A DNA stretch of 64,000 bases, taken from JBQSUQ01 sp052384575 (lineage in GTDB: Bacteria > Pseudomonadota > Gammaproteobacteria > Enterobacterales > Pasteurellaceae). How positions within the stretch are numbered: the stretch's first letter is position 1; the number at the start of each line of letters is the position of its first letter. Below the pieces are notes generated by a model, which searched no databases, was not told where the DNA came from, and worked only from the letters and a program-made list of their open reading frames with translations. A program made the translations under genes and the position numbers. Below, one piece after another: positions 16,273-25,918 of the stretch. The stretch lies in assembly GCA_052384575.1 (NCBI GenBank), contig JBQSUQ010000019.1; one strand, 5' to 3'.

Positions 16273-18306
16273 ATGCACTTCAATAAAAATAAACTCACCT
16301 TAGCTATTTTACTAGCAGCTTCTTCTAGCCTTTATGCTAACCCATCCTCAACATTAGAAATGATTGATGTTACTGCTCATACAGGCACAAAAAACTCAAC
16401 AGATGTGATTACATTAGCGCAACAAGATCGCAGCACAGAAACTGATTTACGTGGTTTGTTTAGAGAGGAACCATCAATTGGCTTCGCGGCGGGTAACGGT
16501 ACATCACAATTCTTAACCATTCGTGGAATGGGGCAAAATTCCGTTGATATTAAAGTAGACGGTGCGTCATCCGATAGCCAAATCTTATATCACCAAGCTC
16601 GCTTTATTATTGATCCATCATTATTGAAAAGCGTTTCGGTACAAAAAGGGGCAGGATCTGCAAGTGCAGGCATTGGCGCAACCAATGGTGCGATTATTGC
16701 TAAAACAGTAGATGCATTAGACCTATTAGAAGGCAGTAAACGCGACTATGGTTTTAAATTAAACGGAGGTTATTCTAGCAATAACGGTCATTCTTATGGC
16801 GCAAGCGTTTTTGGTAAAACAGGTCATTTTGATGCATTACTTTCTTTTAATCGTAATGATGAAGAGGATTACAAAGCAGGAAAACATTATGTTAATGGAT
16901 TAAATGGTAGCAATAAAGTGCCTTACAGTGCACTAGACAAACGCAACTACATTGTTAAATTAGGTGCGACATTTGGTGATCATCGTTTTGTATTAAGTCA
17001 TTTACAAGATCAACATCGTGGCACGCGTTTAGTACGTGAAGAATTTGCTGCTTTTGATACAGGTCGCCTTACTTTAGCACGCCAATCACCATCCTATCGT
17101 GAAACAACTTTAACTAACACGAATCTTGAATATATTGGTAAAAATCTTGGTTTTATCAATGAAGTCACCGCAAATGCTTATGTAATGAAAAACAAACGTT
17201 ATTCAGCAGATGATAGTGGTTGTGGATATTGTGGCAAAGTATCAGGTCCAACAACAACGGTAATTAATACTCGTGGCGCTAATGTGAACTTTGATTCTTA
17301 TATTGGTGAAAATGTATTAGTTAAATATGGCGTAAATTACCGTAATCAAGAAATTAAACCTCACAAAAAGCTGGCATTCGTTAAAAACAACCCTGAAAAA
17401 ACAGATGTTGGTGCTTATGTTGAAATGATCAGTGGAATTGGTGATTTCACCTTAACCACAGGTTTACGTTATGACCACTTTAATATGAAAGCAAATGATG
17501 GCGTGAAAGCTTCTGGCGGTAAATTAAATCCAAGTGTTGGATTAATTTATCAAGCAACACCTGAATTAAGCTTTAGTGCAAATCATAACTATGCCTCACG
17601 CAGCCCACGTTTATATGATGCATTAATGGTTGGTATTAGACAGATTTCCGTTGATCCAAATATTGAGGCAGAACAAGCTCGCAATACTGAAATTGGTTTC
17701 AACTACAATAGTGGCAACTTCACTTTCGAAGGTAGCTACTTCTGGCAAAAAGTAAATAATTTAATTGTAAACCCACAAGATAGACATGATGCCTTAGGCA
17801 ACGTGATTAGCGGTGTAAAACAAGCAGTTAATGATGGTTATTCGAAAAACCATGGTTACGAATTAAAAGCCTCTTACCGTTATGAAGGCTTAACCGCACG
17901 CTTTGGTGTATCTGATAGTAAACCAAGATTTTACTTAAATAACACCAAACCTGATTCCAGACTCAATCCTGAGTTTGCGGTACAAACAGGTCGTACTTGG
18001 ACAGCTGGCCTATCTTATCGCTTTGATACCCCTGATTTAGAGTTAGGTTGGAAAGGTAACTATGTAGAAAAAGAAAAAGGTTATGCATTAGCTAATGCGG
18101 ACAAAACAGCTGCAGAAAGTGCTCGTGATAGTTATATTACTCATGACTTCTATATCAGCTGGAAACCATTAAAAGATGAAAAATTAAATGTCAATCTTGC
18201 GATTAATAATGCATTTAATAAATTCTATCACCCACATAGCCAACGAGGTGCAACCTTACCAGGTATGGGACGTGATATCCGCTTAAATGTAAACTACACA
18301 TTCTAA
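16273..18306 (+). CDS. TonB-dependent siderophore receptor, FetA/FrpB-like
   Basis: Outer-membrane receptor, probably for ferric catecholate siderophores. A signal peptide (MHFNKNKLTLAILLAASSSL, cut near YA-NP) precedes a TonB-box-like IDVTA and the plug domain (about 45-160). Strongly FetA-like segments include LTIRGMGQNSVDIKVDGAS, SVQKGAGSASAGIGATNGAI, NYASRSPRLYDAL and a C-terminus ending in aromatic F (LNVNYTF). From memory of Neisseria FetA the similarity is high along the whole length, with shorter surface loops here. In Neisseria fetA is followed by a binding protein and ABC genes; here it stands alone before asd. No homopolymer tract is seen in its promoter. It lacks uptake signals. 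Confidence 0.88.
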   Translation: MHFNKNKLTLAILLAASSSLYANPSSTLEMIDVTAHTGTKNSTDVITLAQQDRSTETDLRGLFREEPSIGFAAGNGTSQFLTIRGMGQNSVDIKVDGASSDSQILYHQARFIIDPSLLKSVSVQKGAGSASAGIGATNGAIIAKTVDALDLLEGSKRDYGFKLNGGYSSNNGHSYGASVFGKTGHFDALLSFNRNDEEDYKAGKHYVNGLNGSNKVPYSALDKRNYIVKLGATFGDHRFVLSHLQDQHRGTRLVREEFAAFDTGRLTLARQSPSYRETTLTNTNLEYIGKNLGFINEVTANAYVMKNKRYSADDSGCGYCGKVSGPTTTVINTRGANVNFDSYIGENVLVKYGVNYRNQEIKPHKKLAFVKNNPEKTDVGAYVEMISGIGDFTLTTGLRYDHFNMKANDGVKASGGKLNPSVGLIYQATPELSFSANHNYASRSPRLYDALMVGIRQISVDPNIEAEQARNTEIGFNYNSGNFTFEGSYFWQKVNNLIVNPQDRHDALGNVISGVKQAVNDGYSKNHGYELKASYRYEGLTARFGVSDSKPRFYLNNTKPDSRLNPEFAVQTGRTWTAGLSYRFDTPDLELGWKGNYVEKEKGYALANADKTAAESARDSYITHDFYISWKPLKDEKLNVNLAINNAFNKFYHPHSQRGATLPGMGRDIRLNVNYTF

Positions 18307-18328
18307 CAGTTTAATGAAGTAACTTCTT

Positions 18329-18360
18329 AATAGCGATTGGCTAACAAGTCAATCGCTATT
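18329..18360 (+). terminator. Terminator after the receptor gene
   Basis: AATAGCGATTG and CAATCGCTATT form an 11-bp stem with a 10-base loop, followed by T-rich sequence. Confidence 0.75.
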
Positions 18361-18502
18361 TTATTTAAAGATTATTTAATAAAGAGAGGTAGATTATCCA
18401 ATTCCTACATTAAAAATCTGCTTTTTTTATTAAAATGCTTGATTTTAATTCGCCAATCTGTAATTAATGTAAACTTATCAAACACAACTTAAGGAATAAA
18501 CT

Positions 18503-19615
18503 ATGAAAAATGTCGGATTTATCGGATGGCGCGGAATGGTCGGTTCCGTATTAATGGATCGTATGGTGCAAGAAAATGATTTTGCCAATATCAATCCTAT
18601 TTTCTTCACTACATCACAAGCTGGTCAAAAAGCCCCTGTTTTTGCAGGAAAAGACGCGGGCGAATTAAAAAATGCTTTTGATATTGATGAACTTAAAAAA
18701 CTGGACATTATTGTTACCTGTCAAGGTGGTGACTATACCAACGAAGTCTATCCAAAATTAAAACAAACAGGCTGGGATGGTTACTGGATTGACGCAGCAT
18801 CAGCGCTTCGTATGAAAGATGATGCCATTATCGTTTTAGACCCCGTAAACCAAAATGTGATTACAGAAGGCTTAAACAAAGGCATTAAAACCTTTGTGGG
18901 CGGAAACTGTACAGTAAGTTTAATGTTAATGGCCATCGGTGGTTTATTTGAAAAAGATTTAGTTGAATGGGTGTCTGTAGCAACCTATCAAGCAGCTTCT
19001 GGCGCTGGCGCAAAAAATATGCGTGAATTACTCGTGCAAATGGGACAATTAGAAGACAGCGTAAAAGCTGAATTAGCAGATCCTGCTTCTTCCATTTTAG
19101 ATATTGAACGCAAAGTGACTGCAACAATGCGTGAAGATAGCTTCCCAACAGATAACTTTGGTGCGGCTTTAGCAGGCAGCTTAATTCCTTGGATTGACAA
19201 ATTATTACCAGAAACAGGACAAACCAAAGAAGAATGGAAAGGCTATGCAGAAACCAACAAAATTTTAGGTTTAAGCGACAACCCAATTCCAGTAGATGGC
19301 TTATGTGTTCGCATTGGTGCATTACGTTGCCATAGCCAAGCCTTTACAATTAAATTGAAAAAAGATATCCCATTAGCAGAAATTGAACAAATTATCGCTG
19401 CACACAATGAGTGGGTGAAAGTCATTCCAAACGACAAAGAAACGACTTTACGTGAATTAACACCAGCAAAAGTAACAGGCACATTGAGTATCCCTGTTGG
19501 TCGTTTACGTAAGCTTGCTATGGGCCCAGAATATGTGGCAGCCTTTACTGTTGGCGACCAATTATTATGGGGTGCTGCAGAGCCAGTTCGTCGTATCTTA
19601 AAACAATTAGTTTAA
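18503..19615 (+). CDS. asd: Aspartate-semialdehyde dehydrogenase
   Basis: NADPH-dependent reduction of aspartyl phosphate to aspartate semialdehyde, a step to lysine, diaminopimelate, methionine and threonine. The 370 residues fit the gammaproteobacterial form. Visible are the nucleotide-binding start KNVGFIGWRGMVGSVLMDRM, the active-site cysteine in GGNCTVSLMLMA (about residue 136), and RIGALRCHSQAFTI near the catalytic histidine. The start has AAGGAAT. It is monocistronic with an uptake-signal terminator. Confidence 0.97.
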   Translation: MKNVGFIGWRGMVGSVLMDRMVQENDFANINPIFFTTSQAGQKAPVFAGKDAGELKNAFDIDELKKLDIIVTCQGGDYTNEVYPKLKQTGWDGYWIDAASALRMKDDAIIVLDPVNQNVITEGLNKGIKTFVGGNCTVSLMLMAIGGLFEKDLVEWVSVATYQAASGAGAKNMRELLVQMGQLEDSVKAELADPASSILDIERKVTATMREDSFPTDNFGAALAGSLIPWIDKLLPETGQTKEEWKGYAETNKILGLSDNPIPVDGLCVRIGALRCHSQAFTIKLKKDIPLAEIEQIIAAHNEWVKVIPNDKETTLRELTPAKVTGTLSIPVGRLRKLAMGPEYVAAFTVGDQLLWGAAEPVRRILKQLV

Positions 19616-19629
19616 TTCTTGCTAACCTC

Positions 19630-19657
19630 AAAAGTGCGGTGGATTTCACCGCACTTT
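19630..19657 (+). terminator. Uptake-signal hairpin after asd
   Basis: AAAGTGCGGTG and CACCGCACTTT pair around a 5-base loop and are followed by TTT. Confidence 0.8.
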
Positions 19658-19677
19658 TTTACTTCATTTAAATCCAA

Positions 19678-20616
19678 ATGCAAAGAGAATCGCAATTCCA
19701 TCATTTTTTACAGCAGCAATTATCACCTTGGCTTGCGCCATTTCCAGTGCAATATATTGAAGGGAAAAAAGGCTGCCGTTTGGCTTATCGCCATTTTCTG
19801 CAAACAAATGGCTCAGATAAACTAATGATTTTAGTCAATGGCAGAGCAGAAAATCTATTGAAGTGGTCAGAAGTGGCCTATGATTTTTATCATCAGGGCT
19901 ATGATGTGTTGTTGTTTGATCATCGTGGGCAAGGTTATTCCCAACGATTATTACCCCATACTGAAAAAGGCTATATTGATGAGTTTCGTTTTTATGCGGA
20001 AGATATGGCAAAAATCATTGAAAATATCACCGCACTTTATACCTATCAAACCCAACATTTACTTGCTCATTCTTTAGGTGCATTAATTAGCAGTTTTTAT
20101 TTAGCAAATGCAGATCATCAGATTAAAAGTGCGGTATTTTCTGCGCCATTTTTTGCTTTGCCGATGAAAAATCTGCTGATGGATGAAATATTGCTAAGCC
20201 TGATGATGTTGTTTGGGCAAGGAAAAAAATATGTATTTGGCAAAACGGATTATCAGCCTGTTGATGTGATGGATAATAAGTTAAGCAGCAGCCAAGTGCG
20301 TATGCAATGGATGAATGAGATAAATTTAACCTTTCCAGAAGTACATTTGGGCGGCCCTACATTTAAATGGGCGCATTTATGTTTGCAAGCCACGAAAAAA
20401 TTGCCAACAATCCTTTCTCGCATTGAAATTCCCGTATTAATTCTACAAGCGGAACAAGAGCAAATTGTGAGCAATAAAACTTTGCAAAAATTGACCGCAC
20501 TTTTGCCACAAGGAAAGTTAATTAAAGTGGCACAAGCAAAACATGAAATTTTATTTGAGCGCGATGAAATCCGCCAACAAGCCTTTGCGGAAATAAAGGC
20601 TTTTTTGACTCGTTAA
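19678..20616 (+). CDS. pldB: Alpha/beta hydrolase, lysophospholipase L2 (PldB)-like
   Basis: Probable lysophospholipase acting on membrane lipids. The alpha/beta-hydrolase fold is clear: VNGRAENLLKWSEVAYDFY, DVLLFDHRGQGYSQR, the nucleophile elbow LAHSLGALISS (Ser near residue 130), and a late catalytic histidine in QAKHEILFERDEIR. The pattern of NGRxE and DHRGQGxS matches E. coli PldB. Length is 312. No strong ribosome site precedes the ATG at 19678, so the exact start is less sure. Its end overlaps the convergent exporter gene by 4 bp. Confidence 0.85.
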   Translation: MQRESQFHHFLQQQLSPWLAPFPVQYIEGKKGCRLAYRHFLQTNGSDKLMILVNGRAENLLKWSEVAYDFYHQGYDVLLFDHRGQGYSQRLLPHTEKGYIDEFRFYAEDMAKIIENITALYTYQTQHLLAHSLGALISSFYLANADHQIKSAVFSAPFFALPMKNLLMDEILLSLMMLFGQGKKYVFGKTDYQPVDVMDNKLSSSQVRMQWMNEINLTFPEVHLGGPTFKWAHLCLQATKKLPTILSRIEIPVLILQAEQEQIVSNKTLQKLTALLPQGKLIKVAQAKHEILFERDEIRQQAFAEIKAFLTR

Positions 20617-21983
20617 TGCAAATTCTTGCCATCATTTTTGTGCAATTTTGACACCACAAAGAGCAGCAATAAACCAAATAATGCACTAGTTAAAAAGGTA
20701 TAGCTGAATGCTTGTTGCAATGGTTGTTGGTCAATGTATTCACGATAAAAATTAAGCGCAATCGCTGCAATGGCAATGCCTAATCCAATACCTACTTGTT
20801 GAACAACACTCAGCATTGTCGCCCCTGCACTTGCGGTTTGTTGGTCTAATTCAGAAATGGTTAATGTGTTGACGGAAGTAAATAAAATAGATAAACAAAA
20901 ACCATAAAGTGAAACCAATAATAGATATAGCCACAAAGCCGAATCGGTGGTTAAAAATGACATTAAAATGATAGAAATCATCATAAAAAGTGCGGCGTAA
21001 ATTAAGGTTTTTTTATAACCTAATTTAAATAATAATTTGCGAATAAAGGGTTTAACAGCTAAAGAGCTCAACGCAATGGGGGAAACGAGCCAGCCGGCAA
21101 TGTCGGCATCATAATGAAATGAGAGTTGTAGCATTAAAGGCAATAAAAATGGAATACCTGAGCCACATAAACGAATAAATAAATTTGCCCAAGAACCTAA
21201 TAAATAAGTGCGCACTTTAAATAAACTAAGTGGAATTAATGCATCGCTTTTATTTTTAGCATAAAGGTAATAACTTAATAAAAAAGCCATACCGATTAAA
21301 ATAATTAATCCTGATTGCCATTGTGGCAAAAAGGCTTCACCGAGTAAATCCAGTCCTAAGGTAAAACCCACCAATCCGCCAGCAAAAAGCAAAAAACCTT
21401 GCCAATCGAATTTTTTTACTTCATTCCGCAAATTTGGCATAAAACGGTGCGCCAGTAATACGCCTAATAAACCAATAGGAATATTAATAAGAAAAATCCA
21501 ATGCCAAGAGGCATAGGTGGACAGCCATCCGCCCAGTACAGGTCCTAAAATAGGCCCAGTTAAGCCTGCCATTGCCATAAGATTTAATACGGGCAGCAAT
21601 TCATTTTTAGGTATCACGCGAATAATGGCTAGGCGAGAAACTGGCATCATCATTGCGCCACCAAATCCCTGCAAAATGCGGGAGAAAATCAGCATTTCTA
21701 AACTGGTGGAAAAAGCACAACAAATAGAACCTAAAACAAAGGTGGAAACAGAAAATCGGAAAATGGTTAATGTACCATATTTGTCAGCCATCCAACCGCT
21801 CATTGGAATGAACAAAGCCACAGTTAAAGCATAACTAATCACCGTTAGCTGCATATGCAACGGCGATTGTTGTAAATCCAATGAAATAGCAGGTAATGCG
21901 GTGGTTAATATGGTGGCATCAAGGGTTTGCATAAAAAATGCCGTCGCCGCAATCCAAGCTAAAGAACGATAAGTTGTCTGCAT
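20613..21983 (-). CDS. MFS multidrug-type exporter, DHA2 family (MdtD-like)
   Basis: Inner-membrane drug:proton antiporter family protein of 456 residues with about 14 hydrophobic segments. Motifs typical of DHA2: QTLDATILTTALPAI in helix 1, SGWMADKYGTLTIF (motif A), ILQGFGGAMMMPVSRL, and LGPVLGGWLSTYASWHWIF (motif C). The N-terminal part follows E. coli MdtD closely. Its substrates are unknown. It lies 6 bp after mobB on the same strand, probably one transcript, though no functional link is obvious. Confidence 0.85.
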   Translation of the reverse strand: MQTTYRSLAWIAATAFFMQTLDATILTTALPAISLDLQQSPLHMQLTVISYALTVALFIPMSGWMADKYGTLTIFRFSVSTFVLGSICCAFSTSLEMLIFSRILQGFGGAMMMPVSRLAIIRVIPKNELLPVLNLMAMAGLTGPILGPVLGGWLSTYASWHWIFLINIPIGLLGVLLAHRFMPNLRNEVKKFDWQGFLLFAGGLVGFTLGLDLLGEAFLPQWQSGLIILIGMAFLLSYYLYAKNKSDALIPLSLFKVRTYLLGSWANLFIRLCGSGIPFLLPLMLQLSFHYDADIAGWLVSPIALSSLAVKPFIRKLLFKLGYKKTLIYAALFMMISIILMSFLTTDSALWLYLLLVSLYGFCLSILFTSVNTLTISELDQQTASAGATMLSVVQQVGIGLGIAIAAIALNFYREYIDQQPLQQAFSYTFLTSALFGLLLLFVVSKLHKNDGKNLH

Positions 21984-21989
21984 AAAAAT

Positions 21990-22502
21990 TTAATGATTTT
22001 CCACCGCACTTTTTTGTTGCACATATTGATCAATAAACTGGGCAATTTGAGGGATATTATTGATATCCAAACAAGGAATATCGCCGTCTATTTGATAATC
22101 TGTTGCCAATGCCAATACATATTGATCGATGTCAGGCAGAGGTTTTGTCATTGCCTTTCGGTGTAACAAAATTTTTGGCATTTGTTCTTGCTTAAAACCT
22201 TCAATTAAAATCAAATCCACCAACTGCTGATCAAATTGTTGGATTAAATAAGAAAAAGAGGCAGGAATAGGCGTTTCTGTCATTAATGCCCAACGTTGAT
22301 CACAAGCCATAATAACTTGACTTGCACCCGCTTCTTTCATTCGCCAGCTGTCTTTTCCTTCTTTATCTACTTGTGCATTATGGTGGCTATGTTTAATCAC
22401 CGCGACTTTTAAGCCTAAGGATTTCAATTCAGGCAGCAATTTTTCTAATAAAGTGGTTTTTCCACTTCCACTGTATCCCGTAATACCTAAAAATAGCTTC
22501 AT
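21990..22502 (-). CDS. mobB: Molybdopterin-guanine dinucleotide biosynthesis protein MobB
   Basis: GTP-binding helper of MobA in formation of molybdopterin-guanine dinucleotide, the cofactor of nitrate reductase NapA. The 170 residues contain the P-loop GITGYSGSGKTTLLEKL, AVIKHSHHNAQVDKEGKDSW and LILIEGFKQEQMPKI, all typical. The cofactor demand is met inside this window by the nap operon. Confidence 0.93.
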   Translation of the reverse strand: MKLFLGITGYSGSGKTTLLEKLLPELKSLGLKVAVIKHSHHNAQVDKEGKDSWRMKEAGASQVIMACDQRWALMTETPIPASFSYLIQQFDQQLVDLILIEGFKQEQMPKILLHRKAMTKPLPDIDQYVLALATDYQIDGDIPCLDINNIPQIAQFIDQYVQQKSAVENH

Positions 22503-22629
22503 TCATTGCCCCTTTTTCATTTTTTACTTGTATATAAATTTTTATGTATTATAGTTTACCTCTGCGTAAATAGACTATAAATAAATTATATTTTGTATTA
22601 TGCAATCCCCTAAAACTTGAGGAAAAATT

Positions 22630-23583
22630 ATGACTACACAATTAGATGCTTTACGTGAAATGACCGTTGTGGTGGCCGATACTGGCGATATCGAAGCGAT
22701 GAAATTATACAAGCCACAAGATGCAACAACTAACCCTTCATTAATTTTAAGTGCTTCTGCATTACCACAGTATGCACCATTAATTGATGAAGCCATTGCT
22801 TATGCAAAAAAACAAAGTGATTGTAAAAAACAACAACTGATTGATGCGGAAGATAAATTAGCCGTAAACATTGGTTTAGAAATTTTAAAATTAGTACCAG
22901 GTCGCATTTCAACTGAGGTGGATGCACGTCTTTCTTATGATACTGAAGCGACTGTTGAAAAAGCGCGTAAAATTATCCGTCTTTATAATGAAGCGGGTGT
23001 AGCTAACGATCGTATCCTAATCAAAATTGCTTCTACTTGGCAAGGTATCCGCGCAGCAGAAATCTTAGAAAAAGAAAATATTAACTGTAACCTCACCTTA
23101 TTATTCTCTCAAGCGCAAGCTCGTGCCTGTGCTGAAGCGGGTGTTTATTTAATTTCACCATTCGTCGGTCGTATTCTTGACTGGTACAAAGCAAACTCAG
23201 ATAAAAAAGACTATGCACCAGCAGAAGATCCTGGCGTAGTTTCAGTAACTGAAATTTATAATTATTATAAACAATATGGTTATGAAACTGTGGTAATGGG
23301 TGCAAGTTTCCGCAATGTTGGTGAAATTACCGAATTAGCAGGTTGCGACCGCTTAACTATCGCGCCATCTTTATTAAAAGAATTACAAGAAAGTAATGCG
23401 CCTTTAGTACGCAAATTAACGTTCAATGGCGAAGTAAAAGCACGTCCAGAACCATTAAAAGAATCTGAATTCTATTGGCAACATAATGCTGACCCAATGG
23501 CAGTTGAAAAATTAGCTGAGGGTATCCGCAAATTCGCTATTGATATTGAAAAATTAGAAGCGATGTTAGCTGAAAGACTCTAA
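22630..23583 (+). CDS. talB: Transaldolase
   Basis: Pentose-phosphate enzyme that moves a dihydroxyacetone unit between sugar phosphates. The 317 residues include DATTNPSLIL, the Schiff-base lysine in RILIKIASTWQGIRAAE, LLFSQAQARACAEAG and VVMGASFRNVGEI. The length is that of TalB. The start follows TGAGGAAAAATT. It ends in an uptake-signal terminator just before the replication origin. Confidence 0.97.
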   Translation: MTTQLDALREMTVVVADTGDIEAMKLYKPQDATTNPSLILSASALPQYAPLIDEAIAYAKKQSDCKKQQLIDAEDKLAVNIGLEILKLVPGRISTEVDARLSYDTEATVEKARKIIRLYNEAGVANDRILIKIASTWQGIRAAEILEKENINCNLTLLFSQAQARACAEAGVYLISPFVGRILDWYKANSDKKDYAPAEDPGVVSVTEIYNYYKQYGYETVVMGASFRNVGEITELAGCDRLTIAPSLLKELQESNAPLVRKLTFNGEVKARPEPLKESEFYWQHNADPMAVEKLAEGIRKFAIDIEKLEAMLAERL

Positions 23584-23602
23584 TTTATTTTCCTTTGTTT
23601 TG

Positions 23603-23631
23603 AAAAGTGCGGTTAATTTCACCGCACTTTT
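23603..23631 (+). terminator. Uptake-signal hairpin after talB
   Basis: AAAAGTGCGGT and ACCGCACTTTT pair, followed by a T run. It would shield the adjoining origin from talB transcription. Confidence 0.8.
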
Positions 23632-23654
23632 TTTATTTATCTCATAAATTTCAC

Positions 23655-24005
23655 TGTGGATAACTTTATAGAAAATTGTCAACAAGCTGTATTTTTTCAT
23701 TTGATAAGATCTAAAAAAATAGCATCTGTGGATAACTAGCCAAGTTATACAGAATTATTTCACTGTAAAGATCCAAGTTTTACTCAGGTTCAAAAAGATC
23801 TAAGTTATTTATATAAAAAGGAAAAAGGATCTTATAAACAACGATCAGTGGATCTAATAATAGTAATAATAAGATCTTTTATATATAGATCTTTATATTA
23901 TTAGTGATCCATTATTTAGATCCTAACTTATCGATCCCACTTTTAGGATCTATCAATTTTTAGTAGAATACCACGTTATTTTATTTAAGATCGGTGAAAG
24001 CGATC
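23655..24005. other. oriC: Probable chromosomal replication origin (oriC)
   Basis: Two perfect DnaA boxes (TGTGGATAA, complement of TTATCCACA) lie at 23655-23663 and 23727-23735, and a one-mismatch box TTATACAGA at 23745-23753. Fourteen GATC sites fall between 23708 and 24005, where about one is expected by chance; several are in AT-rich 13-mer-like units such as GATCTTTATATT and GATCTTTTATATA. The region sits between talB and mnmG (gidA), the usual gammaproteobacterial neighbour, with the AT-rich GATC part on the mnmG side as in E. coli. No protein frame is present. Confidence 0.92.
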
Positions 24006-24028
24006 CTTTTCATTGTATTAAGGTTTAT

Positions 24029-25918
24029 ATGTTTTATACAGAAAATTATGATGTGATCGTTATTGGTGGCGGTCACGCAGGCACAGAAGCAGCTCTGGCA
24101 CCAGCAAGAATGGGGCTAAAAACATTATTGCTTACTCATAATATTGATACATTAGGGCAAATGTCTTGTAACCCTGCAATTGGTGGTATTGGTAAAGGCC
24201 ATTTAGTGAAAGAAATTGATGCCATGGGTGGTTTAATGGCAACCGCAGCGGATCAGGCTGGGATCCAATTTCGCACATTAAATAGCAGCAAAGGGCCTGC
24301 AGTGCGCGCAACACGTGCACAGGCAGACCGCGTTTTATATCGTCAAGCTGTGCGTATTGCACTTGAAAATCAACCTAATTTAGATATTTTCCAACAAGAA
24401 GTTACAGATGTATTAATTGAACAGGATCGTGTTAGCGGTGTTGAAACGAAAATGGGATTAAAATTTCGTGCAAGATCCGTCATTCTTACAGCTGGTACAT
24501 TTTTAGCAGGTAAAATTCATATTGGTTTGGAAAATTATGAAGGTGGACGAGCGGGCGATCCTGCTGCGGTGAGCTTATCCCATCGTTTACGTGATTTAGG
24601 TTTACGTGTTGATCGTCTAAAAACAGGTACACCACCACGTTTAGATGCGCGTACCATTAATTTTGATGTACTTGCAAAACAGCATGGTGATGAAGAATTG
24701 CCGGTTTTCTCTTTTATGGGATCGGTAGATCAACATCCACGTCAAATTCCTTGTTTTATTACCCATACCAATGATCATACCCATGAAGTGATCCGTAACA
24801 ATTTGGATCGCAGTCCAATGTATACAGGGGTGATTGAAGGTATTGGCCCTCGCTATTGCCCTTCTATTGAAGATAAGGTTATGCGCTTTGCTGAACGTAA
24901 TTCACATCAAATTTATCTGGAGCCTGAAGGTTTAACCTCCAATGAAGTTTATCCAAATGGGATTTCAACCAGTTTGCCATTTGATGTACAAATGGGCATT
25001 GTAAATTCAATGAAAGGCTTGGAAAAAACTCGAATTGTGAAGCCAGGCTATGCCATTGAATATGATTATTTTGATCCAAGAGATTTAAAACCAACATTAG
25101 AAACAAAAGCGATTAGTGGTTTATTCTTTGCGGGACAAATTAATGGTACAACGGGATATGAAGAAGCCGCAGCACAGGGATTATTAGCCGGTATTAACGC
25201 TGGATTATATGTGCAAGATAAAGAGCAATGGTTCCCACGTCGTGATCAGGCTTATACTGGGGTATTAGTAGATGATCTTTGCACCTTAGGCACAAAAGAA
25301 CCTTATCGTGTATTTACTTCTCGTGCTGAATACCGTTTATTGTTGCGTGAAGATAATGCGGATATTCGTTTAACCCCTATTGCTCATAAATTAGGATTAA
25401 TTGATGAGGCGCGTTGGGCGCGTTTTAATCAAAAAATGGATAACATTGAGCAAGAACGTCAACGTTTAAAACAAATTTGGATTCACCCTCAATCAGAACA
25501 TTTGGCAGAAATTAATCAGTTAGTAGGCAATCCATTAACGCGTGAAGCCAGCGGCGAAGACTTATTACGTCGTCCAGAAATTACCTATGAAAAATTAACT
25601 AAAACTGCAGCATTTTCACCCGCACTTGAGGATAAACAAGCAGCAGAACAGGTGGAAATTGCCATTAAATATCAAGGCTATATTGAACATCAACAAGATG
25701 AAATTGAAAAACAGAAACGTCATGAAAATACGGCAATTCCAGATCGTTTTGATTATAGCTTAGTTTCAGGATTATCTAACGAAGTGCGTTCTAAATTAGA
25801 ACAATATCGCCCTGTTTCTATTGGACAAGCAAGTCGAATTTCAGGCGTTACTCCTGCTGCAATTTCAATTTTGTTAGTGAATTTGAAAAAACAAGGTATG
25901 TTAAAACGAGGCGAATAA
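24029..25918 (+). CDS. mnmG: tRNA uridine 5-carboxymethylaminomethyl modification enzyme MnmG
   Basis: FAD protein that with MnmE modifies the wobble uridine of several tRNAs. The 629 residues start with the dinucleotide-binding YDVIVIGGGHAGTEAALA. Family segments CNPAIGGIGKGHLVKEIDAM, RATRAQADR, GYAIEYDYFDPRDL, and FAGQINGTTGYEEAAAQG follow. The C-terminal helical domain carries GLSNEVRSKL. It lies just right of oriC and overlaps rsmG by one base (TAATG). Confidence 0.98.
   Translation: MFYTENYDVIVIGGGHAGTEAALAPARMGLKTLLLTHNIDTLGQMSCNPAIGGIGKGHLVKEIDAMGGLMATAADQAGIQFRTLNSSKGPAVRATRAQADRVLYRQAVRIALENQPNLDIFQQEVTDVLIEQDRVSGVETKMGLKFRARSVILTAGTFLAGKIHIGLENYEGGRAGDPAAVSLSHRLRDLGLRVDRLKTGTPPRLDARTINFDVLAKQHGDEELPVFSFMGSVDQHPRQIPCFITHTNDHTHEVIRNNLDRSPMYTGVIEGIGPRYCPSIEDKVMRFAERNSHQIYLEPEGLTSNEVYPNGISTSLPFDVQMGIVNSMKGLEKTRIVKPGYAIEYDYFDPRDLKPTLETKAISGLFFAGQINGTTGYEEAAAQGLLAGINAGLYVQDKEQWFPRRDQAYTGVLVDDLCTLGTKEPYRVFTSRAEYRLLLREDNADIRLTPIAHKLGLIDEARWARFNQKMDNIEQERQRLKQIWIHPQSEHLAEINQLVGNPLTREASGEDLLRRPEITYEKLTKTAAFSPALEDKQAAEQVEIAIKYQGYIEHQQDEIEKQKRHENTAIPDRFDYSLVSGLSNEVRSKLEQYRPVSIGQASRISGVTPAAISILLVNLKKQGMLKRGE

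Noticed and set aside
20613..21983. Functional operon link of the MdtD-like exporter with mobB
   Set aside because: The 6-bp spacing suggests co-transcription, but nothing in either protein connects drug export with cofactor synthesis.
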